The translations under genes were made by a program, and so were the position numbers. Source: Legionellales bacterium UBA4722 (GTDB lineage: Bacteria; Pseudomonadota; Gammaproteobacteria; DSM-16500). Taken from it: a stretch of DNA of 7,496 bases. This document shows positions 1-7,496 of this stretch, piece by piece; the stretch's first letter is position 1, and the number at the start of each line of letters is the position of its first letter. The DNA is taken from NCBI GenBank assembly GCA_002404295.1, contig DHJK01000051.1, positions 20,939-28,434 of the forward strand, read 5' to 3'. The notes beneath the pieces are model-generated. The model ran no database searches, had not been told where the DNA came from, and worked only from the letters and a program-made list of their open reading frames with translations.

Positions 1-66
1 GCACGCACGCGGGCACGGGCACGATTAGAGCGCTGTAATTTGCTGGATAGTTACACAATTGCAAAT
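1..66. other. Upstream stretch with no supported gene
   Basis: The first 23 bases are GC-rich and built of short tandem units: GCAC twice at 1-8 and GGGCAC twice at 11-22. The sequence then turns AT-rich. Frame 1 is open from the left edge to a TAA at 88-90 and frame 3 to a TAA at 36-38, so the tail of an upstream gene cannot be excluded. The frame-1 peptide is arginine-rich and I recognise no family in it. I see no tRNA cloverleaf and no convincing terminator here. Confidence 0.3.
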
Positions 67-93
67 AAGTTAAGTATCTTCGTCTTTTAACTT
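67..93. repeat. 7-bp inverted repeat overlapping the tRNA promoter -35
   Basis: AAGTTAA at 67-73 is the exact reverse complement of TTAACTT at 87-93, with a 13-base spacer. The right arm runs into the -35 hexamer at 92-97. It could be the weak terminator stem of an upstream gene (no U-run follows), an operator-like site, or chance in AT-rich DNA. Confidence 0.3.
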
Positions 94-120
94 GAATGTC
101 CAAATCCTTTTATATAGAAT
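92..120 (+). promoter_or_regulatory. Probable sigma70 promoter of the tRNA-fMet / rimP-nusA operon
   Basis: A -35 element TTGAAT (92-97, 4/6 to consensus) is followed after exactly 17 bp by a -10 element TAGAAT (115-120, 5/6). Initiation would fall around 125-128, leaving only about 4-7 bases of leader before the tRNA at 132. The segment after the -10 (GACGACG) is GC-rich for this region, as is typical of discriminators of growth-rate-controlled stable RNA promoters. Stringent control is an inference from that similarity. TATATA at 111-116 is an alternative -10 with poorer spacing. Confidence 0.65.
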
Positions 121-131
121 GACGACGTTAT

Positions 132-208
<77 letters not shown>

Positions 209-224
209 AGAAATTAGAAAAAAT

Positions 225-250
225 AAAAAAACCCCACTTGGGGTTTTTTT
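225..250 (+). terminator. Intrinsic terminator after tRNA-fMet
   Basis: CCCC (232-235) pairs with GGGG (240-243) around the loop ACTT. An upstream A-run (225-231) extends the stem by pairing with T244-T250, giving up to 11 bp followed by the U-run. Because the stem is A-run/U-run symmetric it could also work on the other strand. It lies 16 bases after the tRNA. The rimP-nusA genes beyond it have no clear promoter of their own, so read-through probably supplies at least part of their transcription. Confidence 0.85.
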
Positions 251-277
251 GTTTAAAAACATAGGGTTTAATGGAAT

Positions 278-298
278 TGGGCGGTTAGCCCATTTTTT
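278..298 (+). terminator. Second terminator-like hairpin (possible attenuator) before rimP
   Basis: TGGGC (278-282) pairs with GCCCA (288-292) around a 5-base loop GGTTA, and six T residues follow (293-298), which is the architecture of an intrinsic terminator. The U-run ends 13 bases before the rimP ATG. A second terminator this close to the operon's first ORF suggests regulated read-through. In E. coli the metY-nusA operon is known to be regulated by NusA itself, so attenuation is plausible here, but that is inference. A 5-bp stem is modest and could instead affect rimP translation. Confidence 0.5.
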
Positions 299-311
299 AT
301 AGCAAAAAATT

Positions 312-782
312 ATGACAAAAGTAGCGACAACATTAAGTGAACGCTTAGCTCCTATCGTGCAGACGATGGGCTTTGAGCTTGTGGGCTGTGAATATCATGG
401 CCAGGGTAAATATAGTGTATTGCGGGTTTATATAGATAGCGAGGCAGGGATCACAGTGACAGATTGTTCACGTGTGAGCGAGCAATTGAGTGCGATATTG
501 GATGTTGAAGATCCTATTCGAGGGAATTACTCTCTAGAAGTTTCTTCTCCTGGTGTAGATAGGCCGTTATTTGAGATTACGCATTACCAAAAGCAAGTGG
601 GTCAGCGGATCAAAGTGCGTACTTATACACCTATTCAGAATCAGCGTAATTTTGTGGGCGTTTTGTTACGAGTGGAAGGGAATGACATTTATCTTCTGGT
701 TGGCAAGGAAGAAAGGATCTTGCCTTTTTCTGATATAGAAAAGGCAAATGTTGTGGCGGATATCTGCGGAAAAAGAGGTTGA
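312..782 (+). CDS. rimP: Ribosome maturation factor RimP
   Basis: This 156-residue protein has the usual RimP length and is needed for assembly of the 30S subunit. The N-terminal alpha/beta domain (about residues 1-88) opens with a helix and a GFELVGCEY-type strand and ends with the family hallmark EVSSPGVDRPL (76-86). The C-terminal SH3-like barrel (about 90-156) carries GQRIKVRTYTP, FVGVLLRVEG and a final IEKANVV strand. The ATG at 312 gives the standard N-terminus, but no Shine-Dalgarno is evident in the A/T-rich leader. It is the first protein gene after the tRNA and two hairpins, and its stop (780-782) lies four bases before the nusA ATG. It was formerly called yhbC/p15a. Confidence 0.95.
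   Translation: MTKVATTLSERLAPIVQTMGFELVGCEYHGQGKYSVLRVYIDSEAGITVTDCSRVSEQLSAILDVEDPIRGNYSLEVSSPGVDRPLFEITHYQKQVGQRIKVRTYTPIQNQRNFVGVLLRVEGNDIYLLVGKEERILPFSDIEKANVVADICGKRG
774..778 (+). promoter_or_regulatory. Ribosome binding site setting the nusA start
   Basis: AGAGG at 774-778 sits 8 bases before the ATG at 787, inside the last codons of rimP. It favours 787 over an in-frame ATG at 748 that would overlap rimP by 35 bases and add 13 residues absent from NusA proteins. Confidence 0.8.
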
Positions 783-786
783 CCCT

Positions 787-2313
787 ATGAGTAAAGAAAT
801 TTTATTAGTTGTAGAAGCGGTGTCCAACGAAAAAGGTGTGGACAGTGCTGTTATCTTTGAAGCCATTGAAGCGGCTTTGGAAATGGCAACAAAAAAACGC
901 GCTGGCGAAGAAATAGATGTGAAAGTCACGATTGATAAAAAAACCGGTGACTATGCAACTGTGCGCCGTTGGGAAGTGATTGCAGATGAAGCTGAAGATG
1001 AAGAAGTAGAAAATGGCGGCGGCGATGAACGTGTTACACGTTTAAACTTGACTCAAGCGCGCGAAATTAACCCAAAAATCAAAGTGGGTGAGTTCATTGA
1101 AGAATCTATAGAATCTATTGAGTTTGGTCGAATCGCGGCTCAAAAAGCCAAGCAAGTTATCGTGCAAAAAGTGCAAGAAGCTGAGCGAGCTCAAGTTGTT
1201 AACGCTTATAAAGAACGCTTAGGCCAGTTAGTAACAGGTATTGTTAAAAAAGTAACACGCGAATTTATCATATTAGATTTGGGTAATAATGCAGAAGCGG
1301 TTCTGTCACGCCAAGACATGATTCCCCACGAAGCAATGCGTATGGGTGATCGTGTGCGTGCTTATCTTGCCGATGTGCGAGCTGATTCTAAAGGTCCGAT
1401 GATGACGTTAAGTCGTACACGTCCTGAAATGTTAATAGAATTATTTAAGATTGAAGTGCCAGAAATTGGTGAAGAGCTGATTGAAGTGAAAGCGGCTGCG
1501 CGTGATCCCGGTTCTCGTGCCAAGATTGCTGTTAAAACAAATGATGGTCGTATTGATCCTATCGGTGCGTGTGTTGGTATGCGAGGCGCGCGTGTTCAGG
1601 CTGTGTCTAGCGAATTGGGCGGAGAACGTGTTGATATCGTATTGTGGGATGATAACCCCGCACAACTTGTGATTAATGCGATGGCACCTGCTGAAGTGGC
1701 TTCTATTGTTGTTGATGAAGATAGTCACACTATGGATATCGCAGTGAAAGATGAACAGCTTTCACAGGCAATAGGACGTAATGGGCAAAATGTTCGTTTA
1801 GCGAGTGATTTAACGGGCTGGAAATTGAATGTTATGACCGAAGAGCAGGCTAAATCAAAATCAGCTAAAGAAGCGGAAGGGAATTACCAGTTATTTATAG
1901 ACAAGCTGGGTGTTGATGAGGATATTGCGCAAATATTAGCGGAAGAAGGTTTTACCTCTTTGGAAGAAATTGCGTATGTGCCTTTACAAGAAATGCTGGA
2001 AATCGATGGTTTTGATCAACCTCTAGTGGAAGCGTTACGTGAACGTGCAAAGGCGGCATTGTTAACGAAAGCGATTGCTGATGAACAAGAATTAGCAAAA
2101 GCTGAGCCTGCCGCGGATCTATTGGAGCTTGAAGGTATGAGTAGGCATTTAGCTTATGTTCTCGCTAATCACGGTATTATCACACGTGAAGATTTAGCAG
2201 AACAGTCGGTGGATGATTTACTTGAAATTAGTGAAACAAAGTTAGATGAGCAAAATGCGGCTAAATTGATTATGATAGCTCGTAAACCATGGTTTGATGA
2301 TGCAAGTGCGTAA
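787..2313 (+). CDS. nusA: Transcription termination/antitermination protein NusA
   Basis: NusA binds RNA polymerase and nascent RNA, modulating pausing, intrinsic and Rho termination, and antitermination. From the ATG at 787 it is 508 residues (E. coli 495). Domains in order: RNAP-binding N-terminal domain (about 1-130, opening MSKEILLVVEAVSNEKGV); S1 domain (about 146-205, GQLVTGIVKK); KH1 (GMRG loop at 264-267); KH2 (GRNG loop at 330-333); then two acidic AR repeats, AR1 (about 369-430) and AR2 (about 445-505, LLELEGMSRHLAYVLANHG). Two AR repeats are typical of gammaproteobacterial NusA; in E. coli they contact the alpha CTD and lambda N. The gene sits four bases after rimP and 25 before infB, so co-transcription is expected. 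Autoregulation through the leader hairpins upstream of rimP is possible. Confidence 0.97.
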   Translation: MSKEILLVVEAVSNEKGVDSAVIFEAIEAALEMATKKRAGEEIDVKVTIDKKTGDYATVRRWEVIADEAEDEEVENGGGDERVTRLNLTQAREINPKIKVGEFIEESIESIEFGRIAAQKAKQVIVQKVQEAERAQVVNAYKERLGQLVTGIVKKVTREFIILDLGNNAEAVLSRQDMIPHEAMRMGDRVRAYLADVRADSKGPMMTLSRTRPEMLIELFKIEVPEIGEELIEVKAAARDPGSRAKIAVKTNDGRIDPIGACVGMRGARVQAVSSELGGERVDIVLWDDNPAQLVINAMAPAEVASIVVDEDSHTMDIAVKDEQLSQAIGRNGQNVRLASDLTGWKLNVMTEEQAKSKSAKEAEGNYQLFIDKLGVDEDIAQILAEEGFTSLEEIAYVPLQEMLEIDGFDQPLVEALRERAKAALLTKAIADEQELAKAEPAADLLELEGMSRHLAYVLANHGIITREDLAEQSVDDLLEISETKLDEQNAAKLIMIARKPWFDDASA

Positions 2314-2324
2314 GTTTGCGTAAT

Positions 2325-2329
2325 GAGGA
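2325..2329 (+). promoter_or_regulatory. Ribosome binding site of infB
   Basis: GAGGA at 2325-2329 lies 9 bases before the ATG at 2339. It is only one base from another ATG at 2331, which would open a 13-codon frame in a different phase (stop at 2370-2372). The spacing supports 2339 as the infB start. Confidence 0.7.
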
Positions 2330-2338
2330 AATGAGTAG

Positions 2339-4957
2339 ATGGCGACAAATAATGTATCGAATGCACCTGTAATAAAGGGCTCGGTCACACAAGCGAATAA
2401 AGAACCTTCTAGGGAGACGCTGGCGAAATTTGCCAGCGCTATTCGTGTTGAAATTGACGTATTGCGAGCTCAATTTACAGATGCCGGCATTGTCATTTCA
2501 AAAGACGACACAGTCTCTGAAGAAGAAAAACAAAAATTACTGCGCTATCTGCAAAAGCATCATGGTGCAAAATCGGATGTAGTGCCAGAAAAAATTGTTC
2601 TGCGCCGTGCAAAAACCAGCGAAATAAAAGTGGCGGGTGGGCAGGGCGATCGTAAAACAATTAGCGTTCAAGTTCGCAAAAAGCGGACTTTTATCAAACG
2701 CCCATTAGCGGAAGAAGAGCAGCCTAAACCTACATCAGTTGTATCTGAACCTGCCGTCGTTGCAACAGAGACACAACCTGTAGACTCCGTTGCTGCTATT
2801 GAAGCAACAGCTCCCGCCACTGACAAACCAGTAGAAAAAGCAGCTGCGACACCCGTTGTTGAAGAATTTGTTGTTGAGACACCCGTTGTTACAGAAGAAA
2901 AGAAAGCAGCAGACAAAAATAAAAGTAAAATCAAGAAGCACCCTGAAGTCCGTACTGTTGACCAAGATGAAAGTGAAGGCGACAGACTTAAAAAGAAAAA
3001 GAAAGGTCGTGGTGGTTCTGGACGTGAAAATGAGCATAAATACGATGCTATTTTAGGTAAAGGTGCGAAGTTAGGTTTAGTTTTACGTGGGGGTGGTGGT
3101 GAAGACCTCGACATGCTTGAAAGCCGTCGTTCACGCAAGAGCAGAATGCGCAAGCCACAGGTACAAGTACAAGCCTTTACGAAACCCACAGCACCTGTTG
3201 TGCGGGAAGTCATTATTACCGAAACAATTACAGTGGGTGATCTAGCGCAAAAAATGTCAGTCAAAGCGGCTGAAGTGATCAAAGCCATGATGAAAATGGG
3301 CGCGATCGTCACTATCAATCAAGTCATTGATCAAGATACAGCGACACTTGTTGTTGAAGAAATGGGTCACAAAGTGAAGCTGGTGAGCTCGTATGCGTTA
3401 GAAGAATCTTTAACTAAAAACGCGGGTGCGCAAGGTGATGAAGTGCATCGCGCGCCGGTCGTGACTATCATGGGGCACGTCGATCATGGTAAGACATCGC
3501 TGCTGGATTATATTCGTCGTACTAAAGTGACAACATCGGAAGCTGGCGGTATTACACAGCATATCGGTGCTTATCATGTTGATACAGACAAAGGCATGAT
3601 TACTTTCTTGGATACCCCAGGCCATGCCGCATTTACTGCGATGCGTGCGCGTGGAGCTAAATTAACAGATATTGTAGTGTTGGTCGTAGCTGCGGATGAC
3701 GGTGTGATGCCGCAAACCATTGAAGCTATTAACCATGCAAAGGCTGCAAACGTACCTATTGTTGTTGCAGTCAATAAAATTGATAAACCAGAAGCGGATA
3801 TGGATCGCGTTAGAAACGATTTATCTGTTCATGGGCTGATTCCAGAAGATTGGGGCGGCGAAAACATATTCGTGCCGTTGTCCGCAAGAACTGGGGAAGG
3901 TGTAGATAAATTATTGGATTCTATTTTAGTGCAAGCTGAAATGTTGGATTTGAAAGCGGTTGTGAACTGTGCTGCACGCGGCGTTGTCATTGAGTCACGT
4001 TTAGATAAAGGACGCGGTGCAGTCGCGAGTATTTTGGTTCAACAAGGAACCTTGCGTAAAGGCGAATTGGTCTTGGCGGGTTTTGAATATGGCCGAGTAC
4101 GTATGTTATCAGATGAAAATGGTAAACCTGTAGAAAGCGCAGGCCCCTCTATTCCAGTAGAAATATTGGGATTATCGAGCACGCCGAATGCGGGTGATGA
4201 ATTCATGGTGGTTGCAGATGAGCGACGTGCACGTGAAGTGGCCATGTTCCGACAAGGTAAATTCCGTGAAATTAAATTAGCACGTCAAAATGCGGCGAAA
4301 CTGGAAAATATTTTACAACGCATGGGTACAGATGAAGCTGCAGGTCGTACATTAAACATCGTATTAAAAGCAGACGTACAAGGTTCGGCGGAAGCATTAG
4401 CGGCAGCATTATCAGAGATTTCAGCGCTGAATGTGAAAGTGAAAATTGTTTCCAGTGCAGTCGGTGGAATCAATGAAACAGACGTGAATTTAGCAGTTGC
4501 TTCAAGCGCTATCATGATTGGCTTTAACGTGCGTGCAAGCGGTGAAGCGCGCAAGCTTATTGAAGCAGAAGGCGTGGATATTCATTATCACAGTATTATT
4601 TACGATGTGATTGATGAAGTGAAACGTGCCGTAAGTGGTTTCATGGCACCTGAAATTCATGAGAAAATCGTAGGTCTTGCTGAAGTACGCGATGTATTCC
4701 GTTCATCAAAAATTGGTGCGATTGCAGGCTGTATGGTTCTTGAAGGTTCAGTACGTCGCAATTGTCCTATCCGTGTATTACGCGATAATGTGGTTGTCTT
4801 TGAAGGTGTATTAGAATCATTACGCCGCTTCAAAGAAGATGCAGCAGAAGTACGTAACGGTATGGAATGTGGTATTGGTGTGAAAAGTTATAACGATATT
4901 AAACCTGGCGATCAAATAGAAGTGTTTGAAAGAGTCGAAGTTAAAAGAGCGCTTTAA
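2339..4957 (+). CDS. infB: Translation initiation factor IF2
   Basis: This GTPase brings fMet-tRNA to the 30S P site and promotes 50S joining. At 872 residues it is close to E. coli IF2 (890). A first IF2_N-type module (about 36-85) ends in QVRKKRTFIKR, as in enterobacterial IF2. A low-complexity Ala/Val/Glu linker followed by a Lys-rich stretch covers about 120-270, and a second IF2_N module lies at about 290-348. The G domain has G1 GHVDHGKT (379-386), GGITQHIGAY (G2), DTPGH (425-429, with the catalytic-type His429), NKID (479-482) and SAR (515-517). Domains II, III and C1 follow, and the C-terminal C2 domain (about 780-872) binds fMet-tRNA. The N-terminus is about 22 residues longer than E. 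coli IF2 before the shared QFxDAGI motif. I found no convincing internal start for a short IF2 form. rbfA starts two bases after its stop. Confidence 0.98.
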   Translation: MATNNVSNAPVIKGSVTQANKEPSRETLAKFASAIRVEIDVLRAQFTDAGIVISKDDTVSEEEKQKLLRYLQKHHGAKSDVVPEKIVLRRAKTSEIKVAGGQGDRKTISVQVRKKRTFIKRPLAEEEQPKPTSVVSEPAVVATETQPVDSVAAIEATAPATDKPVEKAAATPVVEEFVVETPVVTEEKKAADKNKSKIKKHPEVRTVDQDESEGDRLKKKKKGRGGSGRENEHKYDAILGKGAKLGLVLRGGGGEDLDMLESRRSRKSRMRKPQVQVQAFTKPTAPVVREVIITETITVGDLAQKMSVKAAEVIKAMMKMGAIVTINQVIDQDTATLVVEEMGHKVKLVSSYALEESLTKNAGAQGDEVHRAPVVTIMGHVDHGKTSLLDYIRRTKVTTSEAGGITQHIGAYHVDTDKGMITFLDTPGHAAFTAMRARGAKLTDIVVLVVAADDGVMPQTIEAINHAKAANVPIVVAVNKIDKPEADMDRVRNDLSVHGLIPEDWGGENIFVPLSARTGEGVDKLLDSILVQAEMLDLKAVVNCAARGVVIESRLDKGRGAVASILVQQGTLRKGELVLAGFEYGRVRMLSDENGKPVESAGPSIPVEILGLSSTPNAGDEFMVVADERRAREVAMFRQGKFREIKLARQNAAKLENILQRMGTDEAAGRTLNIVLKADVQGSAEALAAALSEISALNVKVKIVSSAVGGINETDVNLAVASSAIMIGFNVRASGEARKLIEAEGVDIHYHSIIYDVIDEVKRAVSGFMAPEIHEKIVGLAEVRDVFRSSKIGAIAGCMVLEGSVRRNCPIRVLRDNVVVFEGVLESLRRFKEDAAEVRNGMECGIGVKSYNDIKPGDQIEVFERVEVKRAL

Positions 4958-4959
4958 AC

Positions 4960-5310
4960 ATGCCCAAAAATTACAGCCGTATCCAGCGCATTGGTGATTT
5001 AGTTCAAACTGCGCTGGCAGAAATTATACGTAACAACGCTAAAGAATTGCAGTGTGGTATGACAACCATTACTAGCGTCAAAGTATCGGCAGATCTTTCT
5101 TCCGCTAAAGTGTATGTGAGCGTGCTGGAAGATGAAAAAGCAGTGGAAATTATTGCTACCTTAAATAAGATGGCAAAATTTTTGCGTTATGAATTAGCCA
5201 ATACAGTAGAGTTGCGCGTCACACCCGAATTAAAATTTTATTATGATGATTCTGTTGTGCGCGGCAGTCGAATTTCTTCTTTAATTAACGATGCATTTAA
5301 AAAACAATAA
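4960..5310 (+). CDS. rbfA: 30S ribosome-binding factor RbfA
   Basis: This 116-residue cold-shock-associated factor binds the 30S subunit near the 5' helix of 16S rRNA and assists late maturation. It has the single KH-like fold of the family: an opening YSRIQRIGDLVQTALAEII helix (5-23), a central VSADLSSAKVYVSV strand region and a closing RVTPELKFYYDDSVVRGSRI segment before the last helix. It is shorter than E. coli RbfA (133), lacking the variable C-terminal tail, which is common. The ATG at 4960 is two bases after the infB TAA, with AGAG at 4946-4949 as a weak ribosome binding site, so translational coupling to infB is likely. truB follows after five bases. Confidence 0.95.
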   Translation: MPKNYSRIQRIGDLVQTALAEIIRNNAKELQCGMTTITSVKVSADLSSAKVYVSVLEDEKAVEIIATLNKMAKFLRYELANTVELRVTPELKFYYDDSVVRGSRISSLINDAFKKQ

Positions 5311-5315
5311 ATCCT

Positions 5316-6251
5316 ATGAGCAAACCTATCCTGAAAAGAATTGACGGCATTTTATTGCTTGATAAGCCTTTGTTTATCACGTCGAATGGTGCTTTGCAGC
5401 GCGTGAAACGATTATTTGGTGCTAAAAAAGCCGGCCATACAGGTAGCCTGGATCCGTTGGCAACGGGCATGTTACCTATTTGTTTTGGTGAGGCGACAAA
5501 ATTTTCTCAGTATTTACTCGAGTCAGATAAGTGTTATCAAGTTGAAGCGAAATTAGGTGTGAAGACACGCACGGGTGATGCGGAAGGTGAAGTCATCGCA
5601 ACTAAACCTGTGATGGAATTGAACCGTGAAATGATTGAAACAGTATTGCGTCAATTTGAAGGGTTAATCCAACAAATTCCACCTATGTATTCTGCGCTTA
5701 AAGTGCAAGGCAGACCCTTGTATGAGTTAGCCCGACAGGGCATTGAAATTCCACGCGAAGCGCGTTCAGTCAATATTTATCGTTTAGAGCTCATTGATTT
5801 TCAAGCAGATAAATTGCAGCTAGAAGTGCAATGCAGTAAAGGCACTTATGTGCGTACTCTTGTTGAAGATATCGGTGAAATATTAGGATGTGGTGCGCAT
5901 GTCAGTGCATTACGCCGCTCTGTTGTATTGCCCTACAATGAAATTAAAATGTATACCCTAGATGCATTAGAAGAAGCACATAAACAATTCGGTATGGATG
6001 CGTTAACACAATACCTGCTTCCCATAGAAACCTCTGTTCAATCACTTCCCCCCATTAAGCTTTCGAATACCGCTGCTTTCTATATGAAAACAGGACAACC
6101 CGTCATGATCCCTCACTTCCCTGCTCAAGGACTGGTTCGTATTTTCTCCCATCAAGATGAATTTATGGGTGTAGGCGAAATCTTAGAAGATGGCCGTGTG
6201 GCACCGCGTCGATTGGTTTCTTTGCCGCAGAAAATGGCAAAAGCTGTGTAA
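5316..6251 (+). CDS. truB: tRNA pseudouridine(55) synthase TruB
   Basis: TruB isomerises U55 in the T loop of elongator and initiator tRNAs to pseudouridine and acts as a tRNA folding chaperone. At 311 residues it matches E. coli TruB (314). The opening DGILLLDKP motif (10-18) leads to the catalytic HTGSLDPLATGMLP (41-54), with nucleophile Asp46. IPPMYSALKVQGRPLYELAR follows, then the CSKGTYVRTLVEDIG motif typical of the family. The last ~60 residues form the small C-terminal PUA-like domain. The ATG at 5316 is five bases after rbfA's stop with no clear Shine-Dalgarno, so it probably relies on coupling. It is the last gene of the operon in this window; rpsO and pnp, its usual followers, are not present. 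Confidence 0.97.
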   Translation: MSKPILKRIDGILLLDKPLFITSNGALQRVKRLFGAKKAGHTGSLDPLATGMLPICFGEATKFSQYLLESDKCYQVEAKLGVKTRTGDAEGEVIATKPVMELNREMIETVLRQFEGLIQQIPPMYSALKVQGRPLYELARQGIEIPREARSVNIYRLELIDFQADKLQLEVQCSKGTYVRTLVEDIGEILGCGAHVSALRRSVVLPYNEIKMYTLDALEEAHKQFGMDALTQYLLPIETSVQSLPPIKLSNTAAFYMKTGQPVMIPHFPAQGLVRIFSHQDEFMGVGEILEDGRVAPRRLVSLPQKMAKAV

Positions 6252-6300
6252 TTACATACATCAAGATAAAGCTGATCGGGATGTTTGCACTATTCTCATA

Positions 6301-6333
6301 AACGCTTATTGATGTACATCATTGAACGCTTAT
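6301..6333. repeat. 9-bp direct repeat AACGCTTAT
   Basis: AACGCTTAT occurs at 6301-6309 and again at 6325-6333, with starts 24 bases apart, flanking a 12-bp palindrome. Two identical sites a little over two helical turns apart look like a tandem binding site. They could equally be the remnant of a short duplication at the junction. Confidence 0.45.
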
Positions 6334-6336
6334 AAT
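6309..6336 (+). promoter_or_regulatory. Rightward promoter-like sequence running antisense into the RloB-like gene
   Basis: A perfect -10 hexamer TATAAT (6331-6336) is preceded after 16 bp by TTGATG (6309-6314, 4/6 to the -35 consensus). Transcription would start near 6343 and read rightward, antisense to the RloB-like gene. In E. coli rpsO has its own promoter just after truB, so this may be the original rpsO promoter stranded by an insertion. A functional antisense promoter is the other reading. Neither is shown. Confidence 0.4.
6310..6321. repeat. 12-bp perfect palindrome TGATGTACATCA
   Basis: The sequence reads identically on both strands across all 12 bases and sits exactly between the two AACGCTTAT repeats, in the gap between truB and the convergent accessory gene. 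It resembles a dimeric regulator operator. With no loop it is a poor RNA hairpin. Confidence 0.45.
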
Positions 6337-6965
6337 CAGCTTACAGTAATCATTGAAATCAAAAGGTCTAGCTCTTGTATATTTTTACGCTTATTTTCTA
6401 GATTGGGCTTAAGTAAATTTTGATTATAATATTCGCATTCGTCTTCCCCTCTAAAAATACCCTCAAGCGCACTTTTAAGATCCTTTCGTTGTTTTGGTAT
6501 TTCTGCCAAGTTCATTGTGGTATGCCGCGGAGTCATGCCTAGTGTTCGGAGTATTAATGATTCTACACATACAGGGTTAGAAACAATCAGGATAGGGTTT
6601 TTCATCGTTATATTATTATATTTTTTTTGAAGGTCAGCTAAAGGGCATTTAAGAAATGCACTTTCGTGTTCTTTTTCGATTCTCCATTCTTGAAATAATC
6701 TTTTTTTGGTTTGTTGAGAGATGTCAATATCTTCGTCTATCCAGACAAACATTCTATTGTATCCAAAGTATAAGCGTCCAAATGCATCATTTAGCAATCT
6801 ATCAGGGCTTCCTCCATGAATTGGACTTATAGTTAATTTAACTTTACTCTCGTCTAAATAAATTTTCTGTAAATGTCTAAGAAAATTTGCTTCTCTTAAT
6901 TTGCCCTCAATTGTGGCATAGACTGAAAAAAGTTTTTTCCTTTTTTTCTTTTTAGTTTTCCCCAT
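6336..6965 (-). CDS. RloB-like TOPRIM-type protein (candidate defence effector)
   Basis: This 209-residue protein fits the RloB family pattern. The N-terminal strand and helix FSVYATIEGKLREANFLRHL (13-32) carry the TOPRIM-type Glu20. IHGGSPDRLLNDA (49-61) follows, then an acidic strand MFVWIDEDIDIS (72-83) with the DxD pair Asp77/Asp79, and VSNPVCVESLILRTLG (128-143) matches the family's SNPxxE segment. In TOPRIM proteins Glu plus DxD coordinate metal for phosphodiester chemistry, so a nuclease role is likely but inferred. Residues 3-11 are almost all lysine. There is no signal peptide or membrane segment. The start at 6965 has an AGGA site about 8 bases upstream overlapping the stop of the ATPase gene, so the two are translationally coupled. 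It is convergent to truB and clearly more AT-rich than the operon (16 of 60 G/C at 6601-6660). It is related in architecture to RloB and AbiL-type effectors; the exact subfamily is uncertain. Confidence 0.7.
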   Translation of the reverse strand: MGKTKKKKRKKLFSVYATIEGKLREANFLRHLQKIYLDESKVKLTISPIHGGSPDRLLNDAFGRLYFGYNRMFVWIDEDIDISQQTKKRLFQEWRIEKEHESAFLKCPLADLQKKYNNITMKNPILIVSNPVCVESLILRTLGMTPRHTTMNLAEIPKQRKDLKSALEGIFRGEDECEYYNQNLLKPNLENKRKNIQELDLLISMITVS

Positions 6966-6973
6966 GGCTTATC

Positions 6974-7496
6974 CTAAATCCACTTTATATTAGGGGTTCC
7001 ACCGTAAATACCTGTAATATATTTATGGAAGTAGTTTTCATCATTCCTAATACCCTGAATATCATCTAAACGATAGACTTCCGATTCTAGCGACTTATTA
7101 TCCTTGTTAGTTATTAGTATCTGAGTCTTGGTTCTATCATTTAATAAAAAGTGTTGGTGAGTAGAGAATATTATTTGAGCATTTTTAGTATTTATTTCTT
7201 TGTTTTCAAACAAAGAAATAATTTTCTTTATTACATAGGGATGAATACCGTCTTCTATTTCATCCAGAACCATTAAGCCACCTTCTTTTAAAATTGGCAA
7301 TATGTCTGAGAGAATAGAGAAGCTTCTTTGTGTTCCATTCGACTCTTCGAATATTGGTAGCTTAAAATTACCTATTTGGGATGTGTGCTTACATTCAAGT
7401 ATATGAGTTTTTTCATCATCATTGGTATCTTCTCTATTTTTTAATGACACTTGGTGAAATGTAAAATCTGAAATGCCTAAATCAATTTCTTTCGAG
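6974..7496 (-). CDS. AAA/ABC-type ATPase, RloA-like (N-terminus beyond window)
   Basis: The frame is open from the right edge to a TAG at 6974-6976, giving the C-terminal 173 residues. Visible motifs are those of the SMC/ABC-like AAA_15/AAA_21 ATPases of RloA/OLD type. There is a signature-like SNGTQRSF (about fragment residues 52-59), Walker B GLMVLDEIEDGIHP with Asp78 and catalytic-type Glu79 (Asp codon 7262-7264), and the switch histidine in IIFSTHQHFLL (His113). The ending ENYFHKYITGIYGGTPNI resembles the C-terminal GxYGxxPxI motif of ATPases paired with RloB. Walker A lies outside the window. A GTG at 7448-7450 is internal: the 15 codons upstream (e.g. IDLGISDF) continue the family pattern. 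It is followed after 8 bases by the RloB-like gene, forming an ATPase sensor plus TOPRIM effector pair. An anti-phage role is inferred from similar pairs. The promoter must lie to the right of the window. Confidence 0.75.
   Translation of the reverse strand, partial: SKEIDLGISDFTFHQVSLKNREDTNDDEKTHILECKHTSQIGNFKLPIFEESNGTQRSFSILSDILPILKEGGLMVLDEIEDGIHPYVIKKIISLFENKEINTKNAQIIFSTHQHFLLNDRTKTQILITNKDNKSLESEVYRLDDIQGIRNDENYFHKYITGIYGGTPNIKWI

Larger units (their letters stand above)
6269..6342. repeat. 8-bp inverted repeat spanning the truB/accessory junction
   Basis: AAGCTGAT (6269-6276) is the reverse complement of ATCAGCTT (6335-6342). The right arm overlaps the stop codon of the minus-strand RloB-like gene. 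The 58-base spacer is long for a terminator and no U-run adjoins either arm. It may be a boundary trace, a weak long-range stem or chance. Confidence 0.35.

Overview
The window comes from a bacterium, most likely a gammaproteobacterium. The gene order initiator tRNA-rimP-nusA-infB-rbfA-truB is the classic metY-nusA-infB operon. NusA carries the two C-terminal acidic repeats typical of gammaproteobacteria, and IF2 is long with two N-terminal IF2_N-type modules. The moderate AT bias would suit a Legionella/Coxiella-type lineage, but that is a guess from gene order and composition, not a demonstrated placement.

Layout. Positions 1-131 hold no supported gene. They contain a small GC-rich microrepeat, an inverted repeat and a good sigma70-type promoter (92-120). 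The initiator tRNA-fMet follows (132-208, CCA encoded). Next come a strong intrinsic terminator (225-250) and a second, weaker terminator-like hairpin (278-298) just ahead of rimP. rimP (312-782), nusA (787-2313), infB (2339-4957), rbfA (4960-5310) and truB (5316-6251) are co-directional with gaps of 2-25 bases and look like one operon. It covers initiator tRNA, 30S maturation (RimP, RbfA), transcription elongation/termination control (NusA), initiation (IF2, whose C2 domain binds fMet-tRNA) and tRNA U55 pseudouridylation (TruB).

At 6252 the character changes. The rpsO-pnp genes that usually follow truB are not in the window. Instead there is a short junction with a 12-bp palindrome, a 9-bp direct repeat, an 8-bp inverted repeat and a rightward promoter-like sequence. 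Two AT-rich genes on the minus strand run convergently toward truB: an AAA/ABC-type ATPase (C-terminal 173 residues only; it runs off the right edge) and, 8 bases downstream of it, a 209-residue RloB-like protein with TOPRIM-type acidic motifs. This ATPase + TOPRIM arrangement resembles RloA/RloB and the functionally analogous abortive-infection ATPase-nuclease pairs. It is the most likely accessory, possibly anti-phage, system here. Its defence role is inferred from family and context, not shown by the sequence.
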